Assembly (NCBI GenBank): GCA_947253155.1 | Contig: CAMXYK010000006.1 | Coordinates: 1-64,000 of the forward strand | Direction: 5' to 3' | DNA: 64,000 nt | DNA from: an uncultured Bifidobacteriaceae bacterium | GTDB lineage: Bacteria; Actinomycetota; Actinomycetes; Actinomycetales; Bifidobacteriaceae | Shown here: one piece after another, positions 28,465 to 38,024 of the stretch | Layout: every line of letters begins with the position of its first letter | Numbering within the stretch: the stretch's first letter is position 1 | Program-made: the position numbers and the translations under genes | The notes under the pieces: model-generated | What the model saw: the letters and a program-made list of their open reading frames with translations, nothing else | Told to the model about the DNA's origin: nothing | Databases searched by the model: none

Positions 28465-29646
28465 ATGGCTTCTACAGCTGAGCAGCGTACTTCTCGCGCG
28501 GTAAAGAAGGAAGTTGAGGAGGGGCGCAACCCTCTTAACTCCGCGAAGTTCCAGCGCTGGGAGGACCAGGTTGGTGTGGATCGCATTATTAACCGCCGCG
28601 TATTGGAGCTTGATCCACTGCCGACTCCTGCTCAGGTGCTTGGCGAGTTGCCGTTGTCGCCGTATGCGCAGGATATTGTTGCTGAGTCGCGCGATGAGAT
28701 TCGTGGCTGTTTGAATGGCGACGATGATCGCTTGTTGGTTATTGTTGGCCCGTGTTCTGTGCATGATCCTAAGGCTGCTCTTGATTATGCGAGTCGTTTA
28801 GCTAAGTTGCGTTCGGAGCTCGAAGATGAGCTTCTTATTGTTATGCGCGTGTATTTTGAAAAGCCGCGCACAGCTCTTGGTTGGAAGGGTTTAATTAACG
28901 ACCCGGATATTGATGGAACGCATGATATTCATAAGGGTTTGTTGCTTGCGCGTAAGACTTTGCTTGGTGTGTTGGATGCTGGTTTGGCTGCTGCTACTGA
29001 GTTTTTGGAGCCGACTAGCCCTCAGTTTATTGCGGATGCTGTGAGCTGGGGTGCGATTGGTGCGCGTAATACTGAGTCTCAGATTCACCGTCAGCTTGCT
29101 AGTGGTCTTTCTATGCCGGTTGGTTTTAAGAATGCTACGGATGGTTCTGTTTCTGCGGCTGTGAATGGTTGCTTGGCTGCGAGCCAGCATCATACGTTCT
29201 TTGGTATTGATCATCTTGGTCGCGCTTGTGCTGTGCAGACTCTTGGCAACCCGGACTGCCACGTGGTTTTGCGCGGATCTAGTAAGGGCCCGAATTATGA
29301 TGCTGCGTCGGTTGCTTCTGCTGTGGCTTCGATTCGTTTGCGTTTGGGAACTGGTTGCGTGGCTTCTAACGGCGTGGTTGTGGATTGCTCGCATGGCAAT
29401 TCTGGCAAGGATGAGCATCGTCAGATTGAGGTTGTGCGTGAGATTGCGGATCGTTTGGCTGCTGGCGAGCAGGGCATTAAGGGCGTTATGATGGAGAGCT
29501 TCTTGCAGGGTGGTAATCAGGATCCTGCTCCTCTTAGCGAGCTTGAGTACGGTAAGTCTATTACGGATCGTTGTATTTCTTGGGAAGATACTGCCGATTT
29601 GTTAAGAACTTTAGCGAAGTCCGTTGCAACACGACGTAGAGATTAG
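28465..29646 (+). CDS. aroG: 3-deoxy-7-phosphoheptulonate (DAHP) synthase, type I
   Basis: First enzyme of the shikimate pathway, joining PEP and erythrose 4-phosphate. The 393-residue length and blocks match the AroF/G/H type: VIVGPCSVHDP (PEP binding), RVYFEKPRTALGWKG, IDGTHDIHKGL and the metal-binding VDCSHGNSGKD. Feedback specificity (Phe, Tyr or Trp) cannot be read. The ATG at 28465 has AGGATGG 8 bases upstream. The 227 bases before the gene hold four hairpins, which may affect its expression. No other aromatic gene is adjacent. Confidence 0.93.
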   Translation: MASTAEQRTSRAVKKEVEEGRNPLNSAKFQRWEDQVGVDRIINRRVLELDPLPTPAQVLGELPLSPYAQDIVAESRDEIRGCLNGDDDRLLVIVGPCSVHDPKAALDYASRLAKLRSELEDELLIVMRVYFEKPRTALGWKGLINDPDIDGTHDIHKGLLLARKTLLGVLDAGLAAATEFLEPTSPQFIADAVSWGAIGARNTESQIHRQLASGLSMPVGFKNATDGSVSAAVNGCLAASQHHTFFGIDHLGRACAVQTLGNPDCHVVLRGSSKGPNYDAASVASAVASIRLRLGTGCVASNGVVVDCSHGNSGKDEHRQIEVVREIADRLAAGEQGIKGVMMESFLQGGNQDPAPLSELEYGKSITDRCISWEDTADLLRTLAKSVATRRRD

Positions 29647-29758
29647 ATATTAGAGATTGTAGTAAGATAATCTCAATTTACTTCTACTTGGCTTATGTTT
29701 TACTGCATCAGCCAATTAAGTTTTGCACTATATTTTGCGTACAAGGGAGTGTGTTGAA

Positions 29759-30250
29759 ATGTATAACAAAGACTTGAATAAAGCGAATAAAGCAGATAAA
29801 GCGAATAAAGGTTTTATGTGTAAGGCGCTACCAGTGGTGCGTTATGTGTTGTTTGCTTTGGTTGCAACTGGTGTTATTTTGCTTGCTTTTGCGTGGTATC
29901 GTGGCACTCATAGTGCTGGGTATACGGTTGTGGCGGATTCTGCATTTTGGTTTAGCGTTTTTATGCCGTTTGTAACTGGAATCGTTTTGCTTATTTTTGC
30001 TCGCGGATGGCGTCGCATTGTTGGCACTTTAGTTTGTGTGCTTCTTATAGCTGGATTTTTCGCTTTTCTTGCTTTGCAAGATCAAATTATTGCGTTTTTC
30101 AATGTTCCTGTTGTGAATCCTTGGTTTGATTTTCAGTGCGGCGCATTGCTGAAGATTGCTACTTTAACTTTTGTTATTATGACTTTAGTATGCGTGTTTT
30201 TGGTTAAGAATAACGATAAATGCGTAAGTGGCGAAGTAAAAAAAGGATGA
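29759..30250 (+). CDS. Unknown small membrane protein with four helices
   Basis: A 163-residue protein with a Lys/Asn/Ala-rich N-terminus (about 20 residues) and four hydrophobic segments near 23-45, 55-80, 84-107 and 122-150. I do not recognise it. The start is ATG 29759, with GGGAG 10 bases upstream. It ends 6 bases before mtnN, so the two are very likely cotranscribed, but no functional link is evident. Confidence 0.65.
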   Translation: MYNKDLNKANKADKANKGFMCKALPVVRYVLFALVATGVILLAFAWYRGTHSAGYTVVADSAFWFSVFMPFVTGIVLLIFARGWRRIVGTLVCVLLIAGFFAFLALQDQIIAFFNVPVVNPWFDFQCGALLKIATLTFVIMTLVCVFLVKNNDKCVSGEVKKG

Positions 30251-30256
30251 TTCTTA

Positions 30257-30967
30257 ATGTCTAATACTGAGAAAATTACTAGAGTTGCTGTTGTTGGCGC
30301 TTTAGATGAGGAAGTTGCTCATATTGCTAGTGCGCTTGAAAACGTGAGCCACGATCAGTCTGCAAGTCTTAACGTATCTTGCGGCACTCTTGACTCGGCG
30401 AATGGCAGCAAAATCGAAGTTGCAGCTACAGTTGGCGGAATGGGCTTAGTAAATGCTGCTGCAACTGTGCAATATCTTATTGACGCATACAATCCTCAAG
30501 CCGTAATTTTTTCTGGTATTGCAGGAAATCTTAATAAAAATTTGCATACGAACGATGTTGTTCTTGGAAAAACTGTAAAATATCTCGATACTGATATGCG
30601 CTTAATTGGCCAGTGGAAGCCGTTTGCAAGCGAGTTTCATTCGGATGATTATCTTCTTAAAGTAGCTAGCAAAGTGCTTACTGATATGAAAATCACGCAT
30701 ATTGCTGGAACAATTGCGTCCGGCGGATATTTTGTTGATTCGCCAGAAAAAGTTGCGGAAGTAATTGCAGCTACTCAAGCGGATGCTGTGGAAATGGAAG
30801 GCGCAGCCGTCTTGCATGTGGCTTCTCGTAACGATGTTCCTGCGCTTGTTGTGCGCGCAATGAGCGATAATGCGGATACAAAATACGAGGATTTTCACAC
30901 TTTTGATATTTCCGAATATGCGGACACGGCTGCAAAAATTACGGTAAATATTCTTCGCAATTTGTGA
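30257..30967 (+). CDS. mtnN: 5'-methylthioadenosine/S-adenosylhomocysteine nucleosidase
   Basis: Cytoplasmic nucleosidase that cleaves MTA and SAH to adenine and the thioribose moiety, recycling methylation and, through SRH, feeding LuxS if present. The 236-residue length is normal. Family blocks are VVGALDEEV at the N-terminus, VIFSGIAGNL, and VEMEGAAVLHVA with the substrate-binding Glu, then RAMSDNAD with the catalytic Asp. A ribosome-binding site (AAAGGATG) lies within the end of the preceding membrane-protein gene. Confidence 0.93.
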   Translation: MSNTEKITRVAVVGALDEEVAHIASALENVSHDQSASLNVSCGTLDSANGSKIEVAATVGGMGLVNAAATVQYLIDAYNPQAVIFSGIAGNLNKNLHTNDVVLGKTVKYLDTDMRLIGQWKPFASEFHSDDYLLKVASKVLTDMKITHIAGTIASGGYFVDSPEKVAEVIAATQADAVEMEGAAVLHVASRNDVPALVVRAMSDNADTKYEDFHTFDISEYADTAAKITVNILRNL

Positions 30968-31217
30968 CATTTCGACACGCTGAGTCGGTCGCCGACTTAC
31001 TTCGAACGCAAGTCGCGCAATCTCTAGCGCCAAATACCGCCATTTTTAGTACTCACTTTATTTTTGCCGGTGCGGTTTAACCCACCTGTTTACGATAGTT
31101 GCGTTAATAAAAAAAGATAGGGTAATTTAAGGAATGCGCCTAATTCGCAAATACGGCTATAGGAACGCGAAAATGTGGTGGGGCGCAATGCAATTCTTCG
31201 CGAAAGGAAAGAAGAAT

Positions 31218-32414
31218 ATGCGTAACTATATAAATAAGTCAAATATGAATAAATTGAATACAATCAAAGTAAATACGAATAAAAGCGCACTTAAGTTCCG
31301 TAGTATTGCTGCGGCTGCGCTAACTTTCGGATTGTGCGCAACTTGCGCTGCTTGCGGCGACAATGTTCCTGCAGAAAACAACAACGCAACTGGCGCACAG
31401 AATGCAAAAATTTCCGGAAACTTCCAAGGCTCGGGAGCTTCCTCACAGCAGGTTGCAGTAGAAGCGTGGATTGCAGGATTCCAATCTAAAAATCCTGGCA
31501 CTAAAATCGCCTATAATCCAACTGGCTCTGGCGCAGGAGTTACAACTTTTATGACTGGTGCTACGGCTTGGGCTGGTTCGGACAAGCCTTTGAGCGACGA
31601 CGAGGTAGAAAAGTCAAAGTCGGTTTGCGCAAACGGTACTACAGCTTTCGACGTTCCAGTATATGTATCTCCAATCGCAGTAATCTTTAATCTAAAAGGC
31701 GTTTCGGATGCTGGCAAGCATATTAATTTGGACGCTTCGACGATTGCTAAAATTTTCGACGGCAAAATTACGCGCTGGAATGACGACGCAATTAAATCGC
31801 AAAATCCTAAGCTAAAGCTTCCAGACACTCCAATTACTGTTGTTCACCGCTCCGATAAGTCCGGCACAACGCAGAACTTCTTAAGCTATGTGAAGGATGC
31901 GGCTCCGGACGATTGGTCGCATGATCTTTCTGAAAACTGGCCAAATAGCGTCGGTCAAGGCGCAAAAGGCACTTCCGGTGTTGTGTCAACAGTTCGCATG
32001 GCTGACGGTGCTATTGGTTACGCTGATTTTTCGCAAGTTGGAAAGCTCGGCACTGTTGCTGTGAAGGTGGGGGATACTTATAATGAGATTTCTCCTGAAG
32101 CGGCTTCGCAAACTTTGGCTGATTCCGAGATTGATTCTGATATTTCGGCAAAATATCCTAACCGCGTTGTTATGAAAATTAATCATAATACGCAAACTAA
32201 GGGCGCTTACCCGATTGTGCTGGTTTCTTACGATATTTCTTGCCCGGTTTATAAAGATTCTGGAACTGCTCAGTTTGTGAAGTCTTGGCTTAGCTACGTA
32301 ACTAGCGCGGAAGGTCAGAATGCTGCTTCTGCTGCTGCTGGAACGGCTCCACTTCCGAAAAATTTGGTTGGCAAAATTAACAAGTCAATTAATACAATAA
32401 AAATCGGAAAGTAA
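31218..32414 (+). CDS. pstS: Phosphate ABC transporter, phosphate-binding lipoprotein
   Basis: Extracellular phosphate-binding subunit. The signal region (residues 1-43) ends in a Cys-rich ATCAAC-GDN, where the last Cys is the probable lipidation site, although the box is atypical (CAAC rather than LxxC). Phosphate-binding blocks are visible: GSGAGVTTF, GSDKPL and VHRSDKSGTTQNF. The start is chosen at ATG 31218, preceded by AAAGGAAAGAAG; the longer frame from 31134 would bury the signal peptide. It is the first gene of pstSCAB and is presumably induced by phosphate starvation, but no clear Pho box was identified in the 250 bases upstream. Confidence 0.93.
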   Translation: MRNYINKSNMNKLNTIKVNTNKSALKFRSIAAAALTFGLCATCAACGDNVPAENNNATGAQNAKISGNFQGSGASSQQVAVEAWIAGFQSKNPGTKIAYNPTGSGAGVTTFMTGATAWAGSDKPLSDDEVEKSKSVCANGTTAFDVPVYVSPIAVIFNLKGVSDAGKHINLDASTIAKIFDGKITRWNDDAIKSQNPKLKLPDTPITVVHRSDKSGTTQNFLSYVKDAAPDDWSHDLSENWPNSVGQGAKGTSGVVSTVRMADGAIGYADFSQVGKLGTVAVKVGDTYNEISPEAASQTLADSEIDSDISAKYPNRVVMKINHNTQTKGAYPIVLVSYDISCPVYKDSGTAQFVKSWLSYVTSAEGQNAASAAAGTAPLPKNLVGKINKSINTIKIGK

Positions 32415-32476
32415 AAAATAAAAGTAAAAACTTTTCGTAACTGATATTATAAAAATATTAGTTAAAAGGAGCATGA

Positions 32477-33481
32477 TTGAGTTCTACGAAAAATACGACA
32501 GCAGTTGCGAATAGTGCAAACGATGCTAATGAGATTTCTGAGAGCAATAGCAAAAATTATGCAGGCACTCATATTGCGGATCGTCTTTTTAAAGGCGTAG
32601 CTGCAGGCTGTGGCGTGCTGATTTTGATTGTTCTTACTGCAGTTGCGCTATTTTTACTGTTTCGTGCTTGGCCGCTAATAAGCGAGGATCAAGCGCAAGT
32701 AAGTCGCGTATTTTCCGACTTTACTGGCGGTAAAGCGCACGATTTTATAAGCTACGTAGCTCCTCTTATTTTTGGAACTGTGCTTATGTCTGCGCTCGCA
32801 CTGCTGTTCGCATTTTTCGTGGCAATCGGCATCGCGCTGTTTATTGCGTATTATGCTCCTAAAAAAATTGTTCCGCTTTTAAGCGGAGTTGTTGATTTGC
32901 TTGCTGCAATTCCATCCGTAATTTATGGTTTGTGGGGCGGATTGGTACTTGTGCCAGCAATGTATCCGTTCTGGGATTGGGTTTCTAAACTTTTTGGTTG
33001 GATTCCGCTATTTTCTGGCCCTGTGGCGAATCCTTCCAGAAGTGCTGCAACTGTTAGCTTAGTTTTGGCTGTTATGATTTTGCCTATTATTACTTCGATG
33101 GCTCGCGATATTTTCCAGCAGGCTCCTCGCTTGCAGCAGGAGGGCGCGCTGGCGCTCGGTGCAACGAAGTGGGAGATGATTAAGTTAGCTGTTTTGCCGT
33201 TTGCAAAGTCGGGTATTGTGTCGGCTTCTATGCTTGGGTTGGGTCGCGCGCTTGGCGAAACAATGGCAGTTTTGATGATTTTGTCTCCTGGATTTACTTT
33301 TGGTATCAATATTTTCAAAGCTTCCCAAAATCAAACTATTGCTGCAAATATTGCAGCGCAGTATCCGGAAGCGAATGGTCTTGGCGTAAGTGCGCTTATT
33401 GCAACCGGCTTGGTTTTGTTCGTTATTTCTTTTGCAGTCAACTTTATTGCTCGCAAAATTACAGGAAAGGCGGGCGCATAA
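32477..33481 (+). CDS. pstC: Phosphate ABC transporter permease PstC
   Basis: Inner permease subunit of the Pst complex, 334 residues, with six hydrophobic segments after a 40-residue Asn/Ser-rich cytoplasmic N-terminus. The EAA-type loop that contacts PstB is visible in EGALALGATKWEMIK. It starts at TTG 32477, with AAAGGAGC 6 bases upstream. Its stop codon abuts the pstA start. Confidence 0.93.
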   Translation: MSSTKNTTAVANSANDANEISESNSKNYAGTHIADRLFKGVAAGCGVLILIVLTAVALFLLFRAWPLISEDQAQVSRVFSDFTGGKAHDFISYVAPLIFGTVLMSALALLFAFFVAIGIALFIAYYAPKKIVPLLSGVVDLLAAIPSVIYGLWGGLVLVPAMYPFWDWVSKLFGWIPLFSGPVANPSRSAATVSLVLAVMILPIITSMARDIFQQAPRLQQEGALALGATKWEMIKLAVLPFAKSGIVSASMLGLGRALGETMAVLMILSPGFTFGINIFKASQNQTIAANIAAQYPEANGLGVSALIATGLVLFVISFAVNFIARKITGKAGA

Positions 33482-34483
33482 ATGGCGAATCAAATTAATA
33501 AATCTAACGAAGGTGCAGAAAATTCCGCGGCTCCTGTTATTGATTTCAACAAATTCCGCCCAACCAGATCTTATCTTGCCGCACGCAAACGCAAAGATAT
33601 GCTTATGCGCGTGCTTATTTTTCTGTCTTTCGTAGTTGCAGTCATTCCTTTAGCTTCGCTGCTTTTAACAACAATTATTAACGGCATTAAGCGCTTAAAT
33701 CTTGACTTTTTAACGCATAACATGACCTACGTTGTTGGCGGAAACGCCACTGGAACCGGTGGTTATGGCGGAATTTTACACGCAATTATTGGAACGCTTG
33801 AAATAACTTTTGGAGCAATGCTTATTTCGATTCCAATTGGAATCATGTGCGCAGTTTACTTAGTGGAGTATGCTCGCGGAAACAAAATGGCTCGAATAAT
33901 TAACCTACTAGTTGACGTAATGAGTGGTATTCCGTCAATTGTTGCTGGCCTGTTTGCGTTTTCTATGTTTGCGCTTTTTGCAGGTCCTGGAACTATTAAC
34001 GGTTTTGAAGGTTCCGTTGCACTTTCGCTACTTATGCTTCCAACTGTTGTAAAATCTTCGCAAGAAATGCTAAAAATTGTGCCGAACGATTTGCGTGAGG
34101 CTGCTTTAGCTTTGGGAGTAACAAAGCAGCGTATGATTACGAAAATTGTTTTGAGAACTGCTCTTCCAGGAATTGTTTCTGGATGCATTCTTGCTGTTGC
34201 ACGTGTGATTGGCGAAACTGCGCCGCTTCTTATGGCTGCAGGTTTTATTGCTTCTACGAATTTCAATTTATTTGATGGTCAGATGACGACTTTGCCTGTG
34301 TATGTTTACCAAGAATATTCTAAACTTTCTGCGAACTGCCCAGCTAATGCGCCGGCTTCCTGCGTAACTTCAATTCCTATGGAACGTGCCTGGGCTGCGG
34401 CTTTAACTCTTATTGTTGTTGTTCTGTTACTAAATATTATTGGTCGAGTCGTTTCTAGAGTGTTTGCAGTAAAAGCGAGATAA
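33482..34483 (+). CDS. pstA: Phosphate ABC transporter permease PstA
   Basis: Second permease subunit of the Pst complex, 333 residues with six membrane segments. The EAA loop reads REAALALGVTKQRMI. The ATG directly follows the pstC stop with no gap, indicating translational coupling, and GGAAAGGCGGG at the end of pstC serves as ribosome-binding site. A Cys-containing extracellular loop (CPANAPASC) near residue 285 is a local feature. Confidence 0.93.
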   Translation: MANQINKSNEGAENSAAPVIDFNKFRPTRSYLAARKRKDMLMRVLIFLSFVVAVIPLASLLLTTIINGIKRLNLDFLTHNMTYVVGGNATGTGGYGGILHAIIGTLEITFGAMLISIPIGIMCAVYLVEYARGNKMARIINLLVDVMSGIPSIVAGLFAFSMFALFAGPGTINGFEGSVALSLLMLPTVVKSSQEMLKIVPNDLREAALALGVTKQRMITKIVLRTALPGIVSGCILAVARVIGETAPLLMAAGFIASTNFNLFDGQMTTLPVYVYQEYSKLSANCPANAPASCVTSIPMERAWAAALTLIVVVLLLNIIGRVVSRVFAVKAR

Positions 34484-34553
34484 AGCGAAATAAGTCAAAG
34501 TCAATCTGGAATAAAGCGAAATAAACGAAACAAGCAAAATAAAGCGAAATAAA
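34481..34553 (+). repeat. Three copies of TAAAGCGAAATAA between pstA and pstB
   Basis: The word occurs at the pstA stop (34481), again at about 34512 and again at about 34540, about 30 bases apart. Several AAAGCGA and GAAACAAGCAAAA variants lie between. Confidence 0.7.
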
Positions 34554-34574
34554 TTTTTAGAAAGCGAGCATAAA

Positions 34575-35354
34575 ATGGGTCAACGAATTGATGTGAATCA
34601 CCTAAATATTTATTATGGTGATTTTCTTGCTGTAGAAGACGTAAATATTAATATTGAGCCGAATAAAGTTACGGCTTTTATTGGACCTTCCGGATGCGGA
34701 AAATCAACAGTTTTGCGCACTTTAGATCGCATGCACGAAATAACTCCTGGCGCTCGCGTAGAAGGTCAAGTGCTTCTTGAAGGCCGCGATTTATACGGCA
34801 AAGACGTTGACCCTGTGGCGGTTCGACGCAACGTTGGCATGGTTTTTCAGCGCCCGAATCCATTCCCAACTATGTCAATTCGCGAAAATGTGCTTGCTGG
34901 AGTTCGTTTGAATAATCGCAAGATTTCTAAGAATGACGCCGACGACTTAGTTGAGTGGGCTTTGCGCGGAGCAAATTTGTGGAATGAAGTTAAGGATCGC
35001 TTAGATAAGCCTGGCATTGGTCTTTCTGGCGGTCAGCAGCAGCGACTTTGCATTGCTAGAGCAGTGGCAGTGCATCCGCAAGTTTTGCTTATGGATGAGC
35101 CTTGCTCGGCTCTCGACCCTATTTCGACTCTTGCAGTAGAAGATTTGATTAACGATCTTAAAAACGAATACACGATTGTGATTGTTACTCACAATATGCA
35201 ACAGGCTGCGCGAGTTGCTGATTACACGGCATTCTTTAATTTGAAGGCTGTTGGCAAGCCTGGTCATTTGGAGTATTTTGCGGATACTACGACTATGTTT
35301 AACAATCCGCGCAATGCCGAAGCTGAGCGCTATATTTCCGGCAGATTTGGGTGA
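34575..35354 (+). CDS. pstB: Phosphate ABC transporter ATP-binding protein
   Basis: ATPase of the Pst importer, 259 residues. Walker A is GPSGCGKST (about residue 37), the signature is LSGGQQQR, and Walker B is [13 protein letters not shown], followed by the switch His in VTHNM. The start at 34575 has AGAAAGCGAG upstream. No phoU follows, although many pst operons end with it. Confidence 0.95.
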   Translation: MGQRIDVNHLNIYYGDFLAVEDVNINIEPNKVTAFIGPSGCGKSTVLRTLDRMHEITPGARVEGQVLLEGRDLYGKDVDPVAVRRNVGMVFQRPNPFPTMSIRENVLAGVRLNNRKISKNDADDLVEWALRGANLWNEVKDRLDKPGIGLSGGQQQRLCIARAVAVHPQVLLMDEPCSALDPISTLAVEDLINDLKNEYTIVIVTHNMQQAARVADYTAFFNLKAVGKPGHLEYFADTTTMFNNPRNAEAERYISGRFG

Positions 35355-35630
35355 GTTTTGCGTTGTTTTTTCAGCTGTTTTGCTGAATTTTTAACACTTT
35401 TACCTTTGTGAGTTGGTCAGCACGTGCGCGTAAGGTCAGAGCTGTTCGGTTGTTCAAAGGTTTCGCAATTTTCATAATTTTATTTGAGATTTTGTGGTGC
35501 TTTTGTTCTTCCGGCGAGTCGCAGTAACCTCTGCGTGAATGCCCAAATGTAATTGCGTCCGCGATTGCTCAAGTGCTTTCGCTGCGCTTTTCTGGTCTTT
35601 TGCGCTGTAAAACCAAGGAACAGAGAGTTT

Positions 35631-37025
35631 ATGGAAAAGTTCTTCCATCTCAAAGAAAACGGCACGAATGTATCAACGGAGATCACTGCAGGTCTCACTA
35701 CATTCTTCGCAATGTCGTATATTATCGTCGTAAATCCAATGATTTTAAGCCAAACTGGTATGCCTAAAGGTGGCGTTTTCCTCGCTACAATCATCGCAGC
35801 AATCATTGGTACCCTTGTTATGGGCTTGTTTGCTAACGTACCTTACGCACAGGCTGCCGGCATGGGTCTTAACGCATTCTTTACTTACACAGTTTGCTTC
35901 GGATTGCACTTTACATGGCAAGAGGCCATGTGCATGGTGTTCTTGTGCGGTTTAATTAACATTATTATTACCGTTACAAAAATTCGTAAGATGATTATTC
36001 GTGCCATCCCGACTTCGCTTCAGCAAGCAATCGGCGGTGGCATTGGTTTATTTGTGGCCTATGTGGGCATGATGAGCGTTGGCTTGATTACTTTTACTTC
36101 CAAGGATCCTGCCGCCGCTGCAAAGAGTAAACCAACTGCTGCTATTCCAGGTCTTGCTGTTATGAATAACCCTGTGCTTTGGTTATTCCTTATTGGACTT
36201 CTTTTTGCTATTGTTCTTACAGTTCTTAAAGTTCGCGCAAGCTTGCTTATTACAATTATTGCAACTTCTTTAATTGGTATTCCTTTGGGATTGACTTCTT
36301 TGAACAATGCAGTGTCTGTTACTGACGCTTTTGCTCAGCTCCCAACTACTTTCGGCGCTATTTTTAGCGATAAGGGTTTTGCATCTTTGTTTGCTGATCC
36401 TGCTCGTTTGCCGCTTGTGTTGGTAACTATTTTCGCATTCTCAATGTCGGATACTTTTGACACTCTCGGAACCTTCATTGGTACTGGCCGTCGCACTGGT
36501 ATTTTCTCCGAGGAAGACGAGAAGGCTTTGGAAAACGGCTCCGGATTTAGCTCCAAGATGGATCGCGCATTGTTTGCTGATTCTATTGCTACTTCTGTTG
36601 GCGCAATTTGCGGTACTTCTAACACCACTACTTATGTAGAATCTGCTGCTGGTATTGGTGCCGGTGGTCGCACTGGTTTGACTTCCGTGGTTGTGTCCGT
36701 GTGCTTCGCGCTTTCTATTGTTCTTGCGCCTTTTGCTTCTGCAGTTCCTGCTGCAGCAACTGCAGGCGTGCTTGTGGTTGTTGGTTGCATGATGGCAAGC
36801 TCTTTGAAGGAAGTTGCTTGGGATGATATTTCCGAAGCAATTCCTGCATTCTTTGCTGCCGTATTTATGGCGTTCTCTTACTCCATTTCTTACGGTATCG
36901 CTGCAGGCTTCATCATGTACTGCTTGGTTATGACTTGCAAGAAGCGCGCTAAGGAAGTTCATCCAATGCTTTGGATTGTTTCCTTGCTGTTCTTGCTTGA
37001 TTTCGTTGCTAACGCTGTGCTGTAA
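35631..37025 (+). CDS. NCS2-family purine permease (AzgA-like)
   Basis: A 464-residue integral membrane protein of the xanthine/guanine/hypoxanthine permease group. It has an N-terminal FFHLKENGTNVSTEITAGLTTF block typical of AzgA-type transporters, the AAGMGLNAFFTY segment of helix 3 and the SDTFDTLGT and GTSNTTTYVES motifs. About 12-14 membrane segments are seen. The start is ATG 35631 with AAGGAACAGAGAG upstream; the ORF extends upstream without homology. The leader of about 275 bases shows no purine riboswitch core that I could recognise. Confidence 0.9.
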   Translation: MEKFFHLKENGTNVSTEITAGLTTFFAMSYIIVVNPMILSQTGMPKGGVFLATIIAAIIGTLVMGLFANVPYAQAAGMGLNAFFTYTVCFGLHFTWQEAMCMVFLCGLINIIITVTKIRKMIIRAIPTSLQQAIGGGIGLFVAYVGMMSVGLITFTSKDPAAAAKSKPTAAIPGLAVMNNPVLWLFLIGLLFAIVLTVLKVRASLLITIIATSLIGIPLGLTSLNNAVSVTDAFAQLPTTFGAIFSDKGFASLFADPARLPLVLVTIFAFSMSDTFDTLGTFIGTGRRTGIFSEEDEKALENGSGFSSKMDRALFADSIATSVGAICGTSNTTTYVESAAGIGAGGRTGLTSVVVSVCFALSIVLAPFASAVPAAATAGVLVVVGCMMASSLKEVAWDDISEAIPAFFAAVFMAFSYSISYGIAAGFIMYCLVMTCKKRAKEVHPMLWIVSLLFLLDFVANAVL

Positions 37026-37094
37026 AAGCCTAGAATGCTGTAAGCAATAAACTTACGTAGTATAAACTTACATAGCAGTGAAAATAATGTATTT

Positions 37095-37127
37095 GAGGGT
37101 GTGCAATTGCGCGCCCTCTTTTTATTT
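37095..37127 (+). terminator. Terminator after the purine permease gene
   Basis: Arms GAGGGTGTGC and GCGCGCCCTC (wobble pairs) around AATT are followed by TTTTTATTT. Confidence 0.8.
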
Positions 37128-37149
37128 ATAGTTTTCGCATAAATTTTTA

Positions 37150-37178
37150 TTGACATTGTCTTTATTTTGTATTAAACT
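37150..37178 (+). promoter_or_regulatory. Promoter of rplJ-rplL
   Basis: A consensus -35 TTGACA and -10 TAAACT are separated by exactly 17 bases. This is the strongest promoter seen in the window. Confidence 0.85.
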
Positions 37179-37185
37179 TGCCCAA

Positions 37186-37405
37186 CGTAAACCACAGACC
37201 GTTGGTGGAGTCGGAAGATTCCTGAAATTGATGCGTCAGGCCAGCACAGGTTGAGCGATGATTTACAGCATGCTTGCTGTAAGTTGTATTTAGCATGTTT
37301 TTGCTTCTTATGTTGCTCTGCCAGTGCGCAGGGCTTTTTTATTGCCCTGTTTCTTGAGTTTGATGCTTTTCTTTCGAACTGACGGCCGATTTAGGAAGGA
37401 ACGCC
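37186..37405 (+). promoter_or_regulatory. L10-type ribosomal protein leader with attenuator
   Basis: The roughly 220-base leader between the promoter and rplJ fits the L10 leader, which binds the L10-L12 complex for autoregulation in many bacteria. Visible parts are a structured GTTGGTGGAGTCGG...CCTGA...CAGGCC region, a hairpin TTACAGCA/TGCTGTAA (37262-37281), and an intrinsic-terminator-like hairpin with arms GCTCTGC (37315-37321) and GCAGGGC (37328-37334) followed by six T residues. Attenuation in the leader is therefore likely. The assignment rests on position and folding, not on a covariance search. Confidence 0.7.
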
Positions 37406-37927
37406 ATGAAGAGGCCCGAAAAGGAAGCGGTAGTTGCAGAGCTTACGGAGTTGTTCCGTAACGCAGACGCTGTCTACCTCACCGAGTACCGCGGGCTTAC
37501 CGTTCCGCAGATTTCTTCTCTGCGTGAAAAGCTAGGCCGCGATACTTCCTACTCTGTGGCTAAGAACACGCTTGCTCGTATTGCTGCTAAGGAAGCGGGC
37601 ATTGAAGGTCTTGACGAGCTTCTCGCTGGCCCAACTGCAATCACTTTCGTAAAGGGTGATTTCATTGAGTCTGCTAAGACCTTGCGTGATTTTGCCAAAG
37701 AGAATAAAGCTCTCGTCGTCAAGGGTGGTTTCGCAGATGGAACCGTTTACGATGCCGAAGGCACAAAGCAGCTTGCAGACTTGAAGTCTCGTCCACAGTT
37801 GCTTTCCGAAATGGCCGGCGCGCTCAAGGGCACAATGTCCAAGGCCGCCTACCTGTTCAACGCATTGCCAACCAAGACTGTGCGTACTATCGACGCTTTG
37901 CGCGAAAAGCAGGAAAAGGCCGCTTGA
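37406..37927 (+). CDS. rplJ: 50S ribosomal protein L10
   Basis: A 173-residue protein that anchors L7/L12 dimers on 23S rRNA. The N-terminal block MKRPEKEAVVAELTE, the YRGLTVPQISSLR segment and the KNTLARIAAKEAG motif are typical. AGGAACGCC precedes the ATG. The C-terminal helix that holds L7/L12 is present. It is followed 97 bases later by rplL. Confidence 0.96.
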   Translation: MKRPEKEAVVAELTELFRNADAVYLTEYRGLTVPQISSLREKLGRDTSYSVAKNTLARIAAKEAGIEGLDELLAGPTAITFVKGDFIESAKTLRDFAKENKALVVKGGFADGTVYDAEGTKQLADLKSRPQLLSEMAGALKGTMSKAAYLFNALPTKTVRTIDALREKQEKAA

Positions 37928-38024
37928 TTCCCTTGCAGCTTGCTGCATGAGACCAACCAATAATAAAAATGTTATGGTCGTAAGGCACAACTTGTGCCTG
38001 GCCAAGTAAGAAAGGAAGCCAATT

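Noticed and set aside
35380..35630. Possible purine riboswitch before the NCS2 permease gene
   Set aside because: I searched for the conserved core by eye and saw none; the leader only has weak hairpins.
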